Notes: generated from the letters alone by a model not told the origin. 48,983 nucleotides of DNA from Methanoregula sp. (GCA_028679185.1 JAJRBZ010000029.1:1-48983), one strand, 5' to 3'; shown: positions 33,430 to 42,650, counted from the stretch's first letter. Made by a program: numbers and translations.

Positions 33430-34938
33430 ATGGGAGAAAAACAGCTAATCTCTACACTAAAATACATGTCCGCTATAAAGCCGGCATTTTTCCTGTCGGA
33501 GATTATACCATACCTTGATGACCCCATGCCGTTGTTTAAGGTATTCAGCATTATTACACCCCAACTTCCAGGCCTCGGTCTTATGGCAAAAAAAACGGGA
33601 GAGGATTTTGAGATAGTAAAAATCCTTCCTGCAAAGCCATATCTCCTTACGCCTGAGGAATATTCCCGACAGAAGGAATATTTTACTGAGAGGGCACTGC
33701 CGGCAGCCCTTGCGCATAGCATAGAAAAGTACATCACAAAAAAAGTAGGAAAGGACTGGAACGATCCGGTAATTATCGAACGGCTCCGCCGCGCGATTGT
33801 CGCTCAGAAAGACGATTACTGGAAGCCTGCGCATAAACGTTCGTTGAAATACATAAAAGGCTACAGTGTGCTCGGATATCTTGCTTACCACTTCCCGGTC
33901 TACTTTATGCAGACAGGGCACCTGCTTATGATGCTTGCACGCGATGGGCTGCTGAAAAAAAATATGACTATACTTGATGTCGGAACCGGGCCCGGTGTTG
34001 TCCCGCTTGCCATCGCTGATTTTTATTCACGGCTCGATGGTGCAGAAGCAACCATATATTCAATAGAACGGTCTGAAGAGCATATCGAGGCATTCACGTA
34101 TTTACGCGATGCCATTGTACCCGGGGTGGGCAGGGTATCCATAAAGTCACCTGTTAAATCAGATATCAGATCTATGGACTTTACCATACTACCGGATAAA
34201 ATTGATCTGGTAATCTTTTCCAATAGTTTAAATGAACTCCCGGAAACCACCCTGGATGTCAGGGCGGACATTGTTGCACGCATCTCAGAACGGCTTGCTC
34301 CTGATGGCACAATCCTGATTACCGAACCCGCAGACGAACAGAATGCGACCCGGATGCGATCCCTCACCATTGCACTGCAAAAAAAAGGTCTGTTTATCTA
34401 TAGTCCGTGTTCATTTATCTGGGGTTCAACCTGTACTGCTCCCCGCTGCTGGAGTTTTGAGATGGCACCCGCTATAAGACTCACGCAACTGATGGAGACT
34501 CTTGCCCACTGTAATGATTCATACCGGTACGTGAACACCGATATCAAATACAGTTATGCGATCCTGCGCAGGGATGGTATTCGAAAGGAGAAATTTCGCG
34601 TACCTGGCAGATCAAAATTCCTCCGCTTATCCAAACTACACCTGCATGTCGGAAAACGAATCAACGTTGCCGGTCTTAAAATGTCAGGAGAACTGGGGGA
34701 TGCACGATCTCATGTGTTCAAGCTCTGTGACGGGACTGCTAAAACACCAGTGTTTGCAGTACTGCCTTCCTATCATATCACCCAGAGAAATGACCTGATC
34801 TTATCAGCACCCTATGGATCAATCCTTGAACTGCGAAATGTGCTGGTGCGGTATAACATGGAGCATGACGCATATAATCTGCTGGTGAGCCGGAATACGA
34901 GGGTCAGTCCTGCCAATAAAGAGGGGAGAAATTCATAG
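33430..34938 (+). CDS. Rsm22/METTL17-like methyltransferase with probable Fe-S site
   Basis: 502 residues. An N-terminal helical domain is followed by the SAM-binding region ILDVGTGPGVVPLAIAD (181-197) and SNSLNELPE (264-272). Cysteines C327, C335, C340 and C433 fit the four-Cys [4Fe-4S] pattern described for the mitochondrial Rsm22/METTL17 family. The C-terminal part adds an OB-like domain. The family acts in small-ribosomal-subunit assembly or rRNA methylation; the archaeal target is not proven. A TATA-like string near 33378 and no ribosome-binding site suggest a short leader. Confidence 0.82.
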   Translation: MGEKQLISTLKYMSAIKPAFFLSEIIPYLDDPMPLFKVFSIITPQLPGLGLMAKKTGEDFEIVKILPAKPYLLTPEEYSRQKEYFTERALPAALAHSIEKYITKKVGKDWNDPVIIERLRRAIVAQKDDYWKPAHKRSLKYIKGYSVLGYLAYHFPVYFMQTGHLLMMLARDGLLKKNMTILDVGTGPGVVPLAIADFYSRLDGAEATIYSIERSEEHIEAFTYLRDAIVPGVGRVSIKSPVKSDIRSMDFTILPDKIDLVIFSNSLNELPETTLDVRADIVARISERLAPDGTILITEPADEQNATRMRSLTIALQKKGLFIYSPCSFIWGSTCTAPRCWSFEMAPAIRLTQLMETLAHCNDSYRYVNTDIKYSYAILRRDGIRKEKFRVPGRSKFLRLSKLHLHVGKRINVAGLKMSGELGDARSHVFKLCDGTAKTPVFAVLPSYHITQRNDLILSAPYGSILELRNVLVRYNMEHDAYNLLVSRNTRVSPANKEGRNS

Positions 34939-35058
34939 TCCTTTTCCTGAACCTCTGAAGTGATATACCACTGAAATTCTGAGCAGTCATCCTTATTTTG
35001 TGATTGTTTAAACGTGATTGCCAGCCACTCCCCTATATGTATCTCATACCTGGAGTAT

Positions 35059-35121
35059 ATGGCACGATTCATCCCCAAATATGAACGCAGGGAGATAAAG
35101 GTTCAGAAGAACATCAGGTAA
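35059..35121 (+). CDS. Possible 20-codon leader ORF before radical SAM gene
   Basis: ATG with GGAG four nucleotides upstream, 20 basic codons (opening MARFIPKYERREIK), then TAA. It is in the same frame as the following gene, whose first codon (TTG, 35122) comes immediately after the TAA. It could be a leader peptide, or the true N-terminus interrupted by a nonsense change. Confidence 0.4.
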   Translation: MARFIPKYERREIKVQKNIR

Positions 35122-36219
35122 TTGAACCCCGGGATTTGGTGCGATGTACAGAAGAATTTTGTGCTTTGCTCACTAAAAAATAAGAACAGGATCGCATATA
35201 GTCTGGTATCCAATCAAGGTGCTGAAGTGTCACTCTCAAAAGGCTGTGTTCTCTGCCACAAGGGAGCAAAAATGGTCCTTTTTGTTACGGGACGGTGCGA
35301 TCGATCCTGCTGGTACTGCCCTCTATCCAGCGAACGGAAAGGGACAGACATAGTATATGCAAATGAACACCCGGTTGATATCCCGGCTCAGATGATCGAA
35401 GAAGCAGAGAACATGAGCGCCCTTGGCACGGGGATTACCGGTGGGGAACCACTTCTGTGCCTTGACAGGGTTATCCTCTATTGCCGGCTACTTAAGGAAC
35501 ATTTCGGAACTGAACACCAGATACACCTGTACACTGCAAAAGCCCCTGGCGATGACGAACTGGGACAGATGAAGGGGCTCGTTGATGAAATCCGGCTTCA
35601 TCCCCCGTATGAGTGCTGGAATAAAATTCTCGATACTGACTACATCCTGTCGGCAAAGCGGGCAAAAGAGATGGGTTTCGATATCGGTATTGAAGTCCCG
35701 GCACTACCCGGTCTCGAACTGCTTATTCCTGCACTTCCCTATCTGGATTTTCTTAATATCAATGAACTTGAATGGGGTGAGACAAATGCGTACCAGATGC
35801 GGGAGCGGGGATATGAACTTGCAGATGAACTGCACAATGCAATTGAGGGGGCAAAAGGCTGGGCTGAAGAATTGTGCCGGCACGACAAGGTGCACTGGTG
35901 CTCTTCAGCATTCAAGGACTCTGTGCAGTTGCGGGAGCGACTGAAGCGTATCGCAAAAAATACTGCACGGCTGTTTGATGAGATTACACCGGACGGGACT
36001 GTTGTGTATGGTGTGCTTGAGCCTCCGCTCGTGCAAAAAAAGGTATGCACTCAATTTTGCGAGCAGGAATTTGAACCGGGAAGTTTTGAGGTTTGTGGTG
36101 ACCGTATTGAACTGGCATGGTGGCTGCTTGAAAAAAACGCTGATGATCTGCCGGGGAAAAAGTATGTTATTGAGCGTTACCCAAACGGTGGCATGGTCGT
36201 TGAGGTGACCCCGATATGA
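35122..36219 (+). CDS. Radical SAM protein (COG2108-like)
   Basis: 365 residues if begun at the TTG. CVLCHKGAK precedes the radical SAM motif CDRSCWYC, as in archaeal COG2108 proteins related to pyruvate-formate-lyase activating enzyme. GITGGEP binds SAM. Two C-terminal Cys (VCTQFCEQE) may add a cluster. The substrate is unknown. The first in-frame ATG (35272) would delete CVLC, so either a TTG start or the upstream leader frame must be used. It overlaps the next gene as ATGA. Confidence 0.8.
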   Translation: MNPGIWCDVQKNFVLCSLKNKNRIAYSLVSNQGAEVSLSKGCVLCHKGAKMVLFVTGRCDRSCWYCPLSSERKGTDIVYANEHPVDIPAQMIEEAENMSALGTGITGGEPLLCLDRVILYCRLLKEHFGTEHQIHLYTAKAPGDDELGQMKGLVDEIRLHPPYECWNKILDTDYILSAKRAKEMGFDIGIEVPALPGLELLIPALPYLDFLNINELEWGETNAYQMRERGYELADELHNAIEGAKGWAEELCRHDKVHWCSSAFKDSVQLRERLKRIAKNTARLFDEITPDGTVVYGVLEPPLVQKKVCTQFCEQEFEPGSFEVCGDRIELAWWLLEKNADDLPGKKYVIERYPNGGMVVEVTPI

Positions 36220-36983
36220 TACTGCGCCCGCTTATTGACCCGCTTTATGAGAGGTACGTTATGATGCAATGCCGGCATGTACCTAATCATGTTGCCATAA
36301 TTCAGGATGGAAACCGTCGCTATGCAAAGATGCTTGGTGTTGACACTCCGAAAGGGCACCGTGCAGGAGCTGACAAAACTGAGGAGATGCTGGACTGGGC
36401 CCATGAACTTGGAATCAGGCATATCACCCTGTACACATTCTCTACGGAAAATTTCTCCCGGCAGAAGGATGAGGTGGCGCATCTGTTCGCCCTCTTCAAA
36501 GAAAAATTTCTCGCTATACTCACCGATGAACGAGTGGAGAAGTATAAAATCCGGGTGCAGATGGTCGGCGACAAGTCAATGCTTCCTGATGACCTGAGGG
36601 ATGCAGTGAATAAGGCTGAGCAGGCAACACAGGATAATACCGGTTTTAACCTTAATATCGCCATTGCGTATGGCGGAAGAAATGAAATAGTGCTTGCTGC
36701 ACGTGAGATCCTGACTGCGGTTGCAAAAAACGAGGTGTCCCCAAATGCGATTGATGTTCAGATGGTAGAGCAGCACCTGTACGATAAAAAAGGGATCCCC
36801 CCGGTCGATCTGATCATCAGGACAGGTAATGAATACCGTACGTCAAACTTTCTTCCGTGGCTTGCAAACGGGCATGAATGTGCAGTATATTTCTGTGCCC
36901 CGTACTGGCCACTTTTCAGAAAAATTGATCTGTTGCGCGGCATCAGGATCTATGACCAGCGGGTTTCTGCAAAACGAACCTGA
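36216..36983 (+). CDS. uppS: Cis-prenyltransferase, canonical subunit
   Basis: 255 residues. Catalytic motif is IIQDGNRRYAK (Asp31), followed by HRAGADKTEEMLDW, LYTFSTENF, GGRNEI and the C-terminal DLIIRTGNEYRTSNFLPW. It makes long-chain cis-polyprenyl diphosphate, in archaea the precursor of dolichol-type glycosyl carriers. In the motif Tyr replaces the common Trp. GAGGTGA lies before the start. The related but catalytically altered gene at 37753 may be its partner. Confidence 0.9.
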   Translation: MILRPLIDPLYERYVMMQCRHVPNHVAIIQDGNRRYAKMLGVDTPKGHRAGADKTEEMLDWAHELGIRHITLYTFSTENFSRQKDEVAHLFALFKEKFLAILTDERVEKYKIRVQMVGDKSMLPDDLRDAVNKAEQATQDNTGFNLNIAIAYGGRNEIVLAAREILTAVAKNEVSPNAIDVQMVEQHLYDKKGIPPVDLIIRTGNEYRTSNFLPWLANGHECAVYFCAPYWPLFRKIDLLRGIRIYDQRVSAKRT

Positions 36984-37055
36984 ATGCTATTATTTTTTCC
37001 GGATAAGATCATATACTATATTTCTGTTCAATGCCAGATCACTAGTTGAGAATGT

Positions 37056-37748
37056 ATGTCGGGAAAAAAAGATCCACAAGGCCAGTGGAAGCAGACATCT
37101 GTCATACTCAGGGCAGATATTTTTATTAAAGCCAGTGAAATGGGCCTGGATATCAGCAATGAATGTAACCAGGCACTCGCTTATCTGGTTGGAATTGATT
37201 ACCAACAACAGAAGCTTACCGATCAGACATTTACAGATCCCGTCGTCATTAGTGCAGAAACCCGCTCCAAAGGAAGTGAACACACAACCCCAAAACCCCG
37301 GGCACCCGTTCTTCATCCTGTGATTAATGCAGATGATCCAACAGCAATTGCAACGGTGCTGAAAGCCAAACGGCAGCCGTCAGAAAAATCAGTTCCGGAA
37401 ACTCAGGTTCGCGTTGAACACCCTTCGGCCGAAACGAGTGTCCCGCCTCAAATTCCTTCATCCATACGCTCGCCTTTGGGAAAGGGAAAAGTTATTGCAT
37501 CTGAAAAGAAAAAGAAAGAGGATACTGTAAAAAAATTTGTCTCAACAAAAATTATCCGTACGGATGCTGCTGATGCTGTGATCACCAAAGATGATATGTA
37601 CCAGGCGTTTGTGCGATGGTGCAGGGACTATCGGCGTGCAGCAGTACCGGAACGAAAGGCATTTGCCACCTTACTTAAAAATAAGTTTGCCATAATAGAA
37701 AAAACCGTCAATGGCACCCCGTGCTGGGTGAATGTTCAACTCAAATAA
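37056..37748 (+). CDS. Unknown protein: CcdA-like N-terminus, linker, C-terminal globular domain
   Basis: 230 residues. Residues 15-50 (VILRADIFIKASEMGLDISNECNQAL) resemble the ribbon-helix-helix region of CcdA-type antitoxins. Residues 60-160 are low-complexity, rich in Pro, Ser and Lys, probably disordered. Residues 178-230 (DMYQAFVRWCRDY, then FATLLKNKFAIIEKTVNG) form a compact helical domain of winged-helix type, reminiscent of those in phage or plasmid primases. No toxin gene is adjacent. It could be a DNA-binding regulator of unknown target. Confidence 0.6.
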   Translation: MSGKKDPQGQWKQTSVILRADIFIKASEMGLDISNECNQALAYLVGIDYQQQKLTDQTFTDPVVISAETRSKGSEHTTPKPRAPVLHPVINADDPTAIATVLKAKRQPSEKSVPETQVRVEHPSAETSVPPQIPSSIRSPLGKGKVIASEKKKKEDTVKKFVSTKIIRTDAADAVITKDDMYQAFVRWCRDYRRAAVPERKAFATLLKNKFAIIEKTVNGTPCWVNVQLK

Positions 37749-37752
37749 TATA

Positions 37753-38382
37753 TTATTTTCCGAAACGCCTGGCACGGGACTGGTAATCCCGAAGCACACG
37801 CAGAAAATCCACTTTTCTTACATATTTCCAGTTAACATCGGAGAAGAATAGTTCGGAATAGACTGACTGCCAGATGAGAAAATCTGTGAGATGATCTCCC
37901 CCGGTCTTGATCACAATATCGGGTGTATACTGGAAGGTAAGGTAGGATTCGAGCGTTTTTTCATCAACATTTTCCGGGACTATATGATCCTGCGCCATCC
38001 TGCGGATACAGGCGGTAATTTCCTCTCTTCCGCTCTTCCCTATGGCAATAACAACATCCATCCCGTTCCCGGCAACCTCTTTTTTATCGCCGATGTGGAG
38101 AATTAAACGGGACACAGTACTAATTTTTCTCACCGACGGCAGGTATTGTTCCATATCTTTTGGATTCGTGGTACTTATATGAAACGTAAGACCATGGATG
38201 CCCGGATTTGCTGACGGATTACGTTTTATAACGAATTCTGATATTTCATTGCACCACGAAGTGATGAGCGCCAGATTGTCGGGCGCATCTGCCATATCCT
38301 GCCCGCTGATCATAAAGCATACATGTTTCGGTAACTCGGTTATCTGCCGCTTGAGCAGGTTTTCATAAAGCCAGTAAAGCAT
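37753..38382 (-). CDS. Divergent cis-prenyltransferase-like protein, probable non-catalytic partner
   Basis: 209 residues. The C-terminal half is clearly cis-prenyltransferase: TPDIVIKTGGDHLTDFLIWQ, YSELFFSDVNWKYVRKVDFLR, and an RARRFGK end. The N-terminal catalytic DGNRR motif is replaced by MISGQDMADAPDN, so the diphosphate-binding Asp/Arg site is missing. Non-catalytic subunits of this sort pair with an active one in heteromeric enzymes (NgBR with DHDDS in animals; I recall a report in Methanosarcina). Start ATG 38382 is preceded by GGGTAG; a GTG is one codon earlier. Confidence 0.78.
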   Translation of the reverse strand: MLYWLYENLLKRQITELPKHVCFMISGQDMADAPDNLALITSWCNEISEFVIKRNPSANPGIHGLTFHISTTNPKDMEQYLPSVRKISTVSRLILHIGDKKEVAGNGMDVVIAIGKSGREEITACIRRMAQDHIVPENVDEKTLESYLTFQYTPDIVIKTGGDHLTDFLIWQSVYSELFFSDVNWKYVRKVDFLRVLRDYQSRARRFGK

Positions 38383-38510
38383 CACTACCCCACATTCACC
38401 GGTTAAAATTATATTTAAGACTCTCTTTTAATTTGTTTGGCTCTTTTCTTATAGTATAGTATTCTGCGGATTTTTCCTGATGCGTGGCGCTAACCACAAT
38501 ACATTTTATT

Positions 38511-38524
38511 TTTGATTCATATCA
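38511..38524. promoter_or_regulatory. Putative DtxR operator 1
   Basis: TTTGATTCATATCA, matching operator 2 as TTTGA-N5-ATCA, an imperfect palindrome upstream of the iron regulator. Confidence 0.45.
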
Positions 38525-38554
38525 GTAATACCCCCTGAATTTCTTAGATGAATT

Positions 38555-38568
38555 TTTGACCCAAATCA
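38555..38568. promoter_or_regulatory. Putative DtxR operator 2
   Basis: TTTGACCCAAATCA, same outline, 44 bp from copy 1, and abutting a TATA-like string (38567-38576) that would start the transcript just before the ATG at 38609. Confidence 0.45.
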
Positions 38569-38608
38569 ATAAAGTTGTCCGGAGTCCAGATAATAAAAGA
38601 GAGATACT

Positions 38609-39283
38609 ATGCAGCCCTCCCTGCGGGAAGATTATCTCGAAGCTATTGAGCATTTCATGATCGTTAATGCTCTTCCCCCTCGTTACAACGACATAGCTGC
38701 AGGTTTAGGTAAAGCAGAGTCAGTAGTTCATTCTGATATGGATGATCTTGTTTTGAGCGGAGATGTTACCATTTTACCGGGCGGATTGATTATGCTGACC
38801 GGAAAAGGACAACAAACCGGGTTAAGTGTCATAAAAAAACATGAAACCCTCCAGTGCTTTTTATCGGAGATTCTCGGTATGGATTCCAGCTCTGCTTCAG
38901 ATGAAGCATGTACACTTGAACATACCATATCTGATGAAACTATTGACCGGTTAGGCCAGTTAATCGTGAAACAGGATCGACAGTGGCAACAGGGGCGGGG
39001 CAGACATCTGAGGCAGGAAAGTACCTTAAAATACAGAGTGGAGGAAAAGAACTGCCAATGCCCCAGCATCGCTGATTGTTCTGAGGGGGAAAATGTCACC
39101 ATCCATTGTATCCATGGCAGGGCATGTGCAAAACGTATCCTTGATCTCGGGATGGTTCCTGGGGAACATATCTCAATAAAACGAAAATTATCCAACGGTG
39201 CTCTTGTTGTGCAGGTCAAGGGATGTGATGTAGCGTTGAGTCCCGAGATCGCCTCCGCAATCGGTGTGGAGCGTTTACCGTGA
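38609..39283 (+). CDS. DtxR-type metal-dependent regulator fused to FeoA domain
   Basis: 224 residues. Residues 1-65 form the winged helix (SLREDYLEAIEHFM, YNDIAAGLGKAESVVHSDMDDL), 66-140 the dimerisation/metal domain (ETLQCFLSEILGMD, EHTISDETIDRLGQL), and 160-224 an SH3-like FeoA domain (GRACAKRILDLGMVPGEHISI). Between them is a thiol cluster, C149, C151, C157, C167 and C173. It precedes feoB with a 4-nt overlap, so it provides both the iron sensor and the FeoA function. Two similar palindromes upstream suggest autoregulation. Confidence 0.88.
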   Translation: MQPSLREDYLEAIEHFMIVNALPPRYNDIAAGLGKAESVVHSDMDDLVLSGDVTILPGGLIMLTGKGQQTGLSVIKKHETLQCFLSEILGMDSSSASDEACTLEHTISDETIDRLGQLIVKQDRQWQQGRGRHLRQESTLKYRVEEKNCQCPSIADCSEGENVTIHCIHGRACAKRILDLGMVPGEHISIKRKLSNGALVVQVKGCDVALSPEIASAIGVERLP

Positions 39284-41130
39284 AAATCGCGCTTCTTGGG
39301 AATCCCGGTGCAGGAAAATCCCTGATTTTCAACCAGCTCACAGGACTGGGCGTTGAGATCAACCGGTACCCGGGAACCTCAGTAACACTTGAGTGTGGAA
39401 ACGTCTGCTATAAAAAGGAAAAGACCGAGCTTGTTGACCTGCCTGGCATCTATTCCCTTGATGGTAGCTCTGAAGAAGAGACGCTTGTGCGAACATTCCT
39501 TGAGCGTGGCGGGGCGGATGTCATTGCAGCAGTTCTCGATGCCACCAAGCTCGAGAGAAATCTCTACCTTTTTGTGCAGGCTGCGGAATTCTCGCCGAAA
39601 ATGATTGTTGTCATCAACATGATCGATGAGGCTGAACGACAGGGCCTCCTGATCGATGCCACTCAACTCTCCTCATTCCTCGGTGTTCCTGTCATTCTTA
39701 CTGCCGCATCGGAAGGGAGAAATATTGACAGAATACTTCCTGTGGCTTTAAACGAGGCAAGACCTGCCCTTGTACGCGTCCCGTACGATCACCATATAGA
39801 AGCAGCATTAAAAAGTCTTGAAAAGACCATGGGGACACCCATCCATACAAACCTGCTCGCCCTGCAGGGAATTGGGGATGATCCGATACTCCTTGACGCA
39901 GCAGGTGCGATCGCAAAGGAGATCGAACTGCGTCACCATATGTCAGTCCGCCAGATCATCGCCACAAACCGGCACAATTTTGCCCGTGGGATTACAGCGT
40001 CAGCAGTCAAAAAAAGTGAACGGAAAAAATCCTACGACCTGGATAGTCTTCTCACAAGGGCATTTCCCGGCGTCCCGATTCTCATTACAGTGCTTTTCGT
40101 GTTGCTGCTCTCCGTTTTTGTGATAGGTTCATGGATGGAGGCAATCATTGTCGAGTCATTCACGACATCGGTCATCACCCCGTTTACCGCGCTGGCATTA
40201 CCGCCACTTTGGGATCAGATCGGCTTTTCGATGCTGATAGCACTTCAGGCGGGTTTTGGGATCGCATTCCCGTTTATCTTCACCTTTTACCTTGGGCTCT
40301 CGTTGCTTGAGGATACAGGATATATGACCCGTGCTGCATTCGTTGCAGACCGTGGAATGCACCGTCTCGGCCTGCACGGAGAGGCGATAATCCCTATGGT
40401 GATAGGGTTTGGATGCACTGTGCCCGCTGTGATGAGTCTGCGTATCCTGAAGACACGCCGTGAACAGACAATTGCAGCTTTTCTTATCAGCATGGTTCCA
40501 TGCTCTGCCCGGACCGTGGTTATTGCCGGCATTGTTGCTGCTTTTGTCGGGATACTCTGGGCATTTTCCATTTATATTATTGTGTTTATTCTCCTGATCC
40601 TGACTGCAGTCATGCTCAGCCGCATAACTCCTGGTGAACAATTTGGTATGATCGTTGAGATGTCTCCCCTGCGCAGACCAAAGGTACATCTGGTTCTGGC
40701 AAAATCCTGGCTTCGGATCAAAGAGTTCCTCTTTATAGCTATGCCGTTATTGATCATCACCAGTATAGGGCTTGGACTTCTCCAGTTTTTTGGGTTGACA
40801 GATGCATTTCAGCAGATGGTTGGACCAATAACCAGTTACCTGCTTGGGCTGCCGGGCTATGCACCCACTGCACTTTTATTTGGAATCTTCCGAAAAGAAC
40901 TCGCCTTTGAGACACTTGCAGTCCTTGCCGGTACCGCTGACCTCGGTTCCGTGATGACATCAGCACAGCTCTACACGTTTGCTATTGTAAATGTCCTTTT
41001 TATCCCCTGCACCTCCACTCTCGCGGTGCTGTATCGCCAGGTGGGCATACGAATCACTGCCATTATATCGATTTATACAGTCTTTCTGGGCATCATAATA
41101 GGAGCGGTTATAAACATTCTCATGAAATGA
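39280..41130 (+). CDS. feoB: Ferrous iron transporter FeoB
   Basis: 616 residues. G-domain: GNPGAGKSL (G1), RYPGTSV (G2), DLPGIYSL (G3), NMID (G4). After it come the helical GDI-like domain and about eight to ten membrane segments with Gate motifs (GFGCTVPAVMS, SMVPCSARTVV). It imports Fe2+. The start is GTG (39280) in a GTGA overlap with the regulator gene. There is no separate feoA, which is supplied by the fused domain upstream. Confidence 0.95.
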   Translation: MKIALLGNPGAGKSLIFNQLTGLGVEINRYPGTSVTLECGNVCYKKEKTELVDLPGIYSLDGSSEEETLVRTFLERGGADVIAAVLDATKLERNLYLFVQAAEFSPKMIVVINMIDEAERQGLLIDATQLSSFLGVPVILTAASEGRNIDRILPVALNEARPALVRVPYDHHIEAALKSLEKTMGTPIHTNLLALQGIGDDPILLDAAGAIAKEIELRHHMSVRQIIATNRHNFARGITASAVKKSERKKSYDLDSLLTRAFPGVPILITVLFVLLLSVFVIGSWMEAIIVESFTTSVITPFTALALPPLWDQIGFSMLIALQAGFGIAFPFIFTFYLGLSLLEDTGYMTRAAFVADRGMHRLGLHGEAIIPMVIGFGCTVPAVMSLRILKTRREQTIAAFLISMVPCSARTVVIAGIVAAFVGILWAFSIYIIVFILLILTAVMLSRITPGEQFGMIVEMSPLRRPKVHLVLAKSWLRIKEFLFIAMPLLIITSIGLGLLQFFGLTDAFQQMVGPITSYLLGLPGYAPTALLFGIFRKELAFETLAVLAGTADLGSVMTSAQLYTFAIVNVLFIPCTSTLAVLYRQVGIRITAIISIYTVFLGIIIGAVINILMK

Positions 41131-41147
41131 TCACCCGATACATGAAC

Positions 41148-41159
41148 AGGTATAAAACC
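41148..41159 (+). promoter_or_regulatory. TATA box for dphB
   Basis: AGGTATAAAACC, predicting a start near 41180 and a leader of about 100 nt. Confidence 0.45.
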
Positions 41160-41284
41160 GAAGCTCCGCAGATTGTGCCGGAATGCAGCGGTTATGATCG
41201 GCAAAAAATGATAATTATTCCTGGAAACATGTGCTGTGGAATGGACAGGAGAGCCAGGTCGATTTCCGTAAAGGAAGTGCGACG

Positions 41285-42034
41285 ATGCTGACATTTATTG
41301 GCCTCGGACTCTATGACAAGACAGATATTTCAGAAAAAGGGCTCTGTTACATCCGTAATGCTGACCATATTTTTCTTGAAAATTATACCTCCCGGCTTAT
41401 GGGCACGTCATTTGAAGAGCTCCAGAAATATTATGGAAAAACAGTCAGCCTGCTCGGCCGAAAGGATGTTGAACAGCATCCCGATGAACTTCTGAACAGA
41501 GCGGAAAGTGAAAATGTCGCATTTCTATGTGCGGGTGACCCGATGGTCTCTACCACCCATATAGATTTGCGGATGCGTGCCGCTGCGAGGGGAATAAAGA
41601 CTGCGATTATTCATGCTGCATCCATCTCAAGTGCAGTCTGTGGTCTTTCCGGTCTCCAGAATTACCGGTTTGGTAAGTCCTGTTCAATCCCTTTCCCGGA
41701 GAAAAACTGGTTTCCCACAACTCCTGTTGATGTTGTCGCACAGAACCTGTCGCTGCGGTTGCACACACTGGTATACCTTGACATCCAGGATGAAAAATAT
41801 ATGACTGTTCCTGAAGCTGTAGTTCTCCTTGAACGCATGGCAGCAGAAAAAAAGATCCACATACCTCTTTATATCGGAATTGCACGGGCAGGATCGGATG
41901 AGCCCATAGTCAGGGCTGGATCTGCAGAGACCCTGAAATCTGTCAATTTCGGTCTGCCACTTCATATCCTGATCGTCCCTGCAGACCTGCATGACATGGA
42001 GCGATCGTATCTGGAGATGTTTGCCGGCTTATGA
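41285..42034 (+). CDS. dphB: Diphthine synthase
   Basis: 249 residues from [16 protein letters not shown], the normal archaeal DphB opening. Tetrapyrrole-methylase fold marks are [29 protein letters not shown] and [21 protein letters not shown]. It methylates the modified histidine of elongation factor 2 on the way to diphthamide. GGAAG lies about 9 nt before the ATG. Its stop overlaps the DUF357 gene by 4 nt. Confidence 0.94.
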   Translation: MLTFIGLGLYDKTDISEKGLCYIRNADHIFLENYTSRLMGTSFEELQKYYGKTVSLLGRKDVEQHPDELLNRAESENVAFLCAGDPMVSTTHIDLRMRAAARGIKTAIIHAASISSAVCGLSGLQNYRFGKSCSIPFPEKNWFPTTPVDVVAQNLSLRLHTLVYLDIQDEKYMTVPEAVVLLERMAAEKKIHIPLYIGIARAGSDEPIVRAGSAETLKSVNFGLPLHILIVPADLHDMERSYLEMFAGL

Positions 42035-42606
42035 AGATTGCAGAATGCCAGGCCCTTTTAACTGAGGCGCTCAATGCGACACATATCTCTGTACCAGATG
42101 GTACTCATCTTGGTAAAATCGCTGCATCTGTCCTGGAAATGACCCGTGCTTACGAATCTGACGGCATAACATTTTTTAAATCGGGAGATTTTGTCAATAC
42201 ACTTGCCAGTTTTTATTACGGATTTGGCTGGCTGCATTTCGGGACGTCCTGCGGACTTCTTGCCATCACCTCCCCGTCAATCTGCCCGTTTAAGGGACCA
42301 CATGAGATACTCCCGGCACCATTCAGGACAAAACTTGAAGAGAAGACATCCCGGTATGCACGCCTGCTGGATACCGCTTTATCATCAGTTACCTGTGGCC
42401 CGGATCCAGCAACAATCAGCTATCGGTATGCCGGACGCATACTTTTTGTTGCCATGATTTATTACAAATGGGGAGACACTTACCAGAAGTCCGGAGCGCT
42501 TGAAGATGCCCTTGCCCGTTTCTGTTATGGTCACGGATGGCTCGATGCAGGGGTGACATCCGGCTTCTTCCGCATTGAGGCAGAGCGGCAGATCTTCACG
42601 GTGTAA
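42031..42606 (+). CDS. DUF357 protein with two related halves
   Basis: 191 residues. DUF357-like helices are visible. Two internal copies are evident: [21 protein letters not shown] (51-71) and [21 protein letters not shown] (154-174). The family's function is unknown; it is archaeal and frequently lies with translation or modification genes, as here behind dphB. The 4-nt overlap implies coupled expression. Confidence 0.78.
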   Translation: MKIAECQALLTEALNATHISVPDGTHLGKIAASVLEMTRAYESDGITFFKSGDFVNTLASFYYGFGWLHFGTSCGLLAITSPSICPFKGPHEILPAPFRTKLEEKTSRYARLLDTALSSVTCGPDPATISYRYAGRILFVAMIYYKWGDTYQKSGALEDALARFCYGHGWLDAGVTSGFFRIEAERQIFTV

Positions 42607-42650
42607 GAGGAAATTTTTTACATATTAGTCGTATTCTTACGCACAGATTC

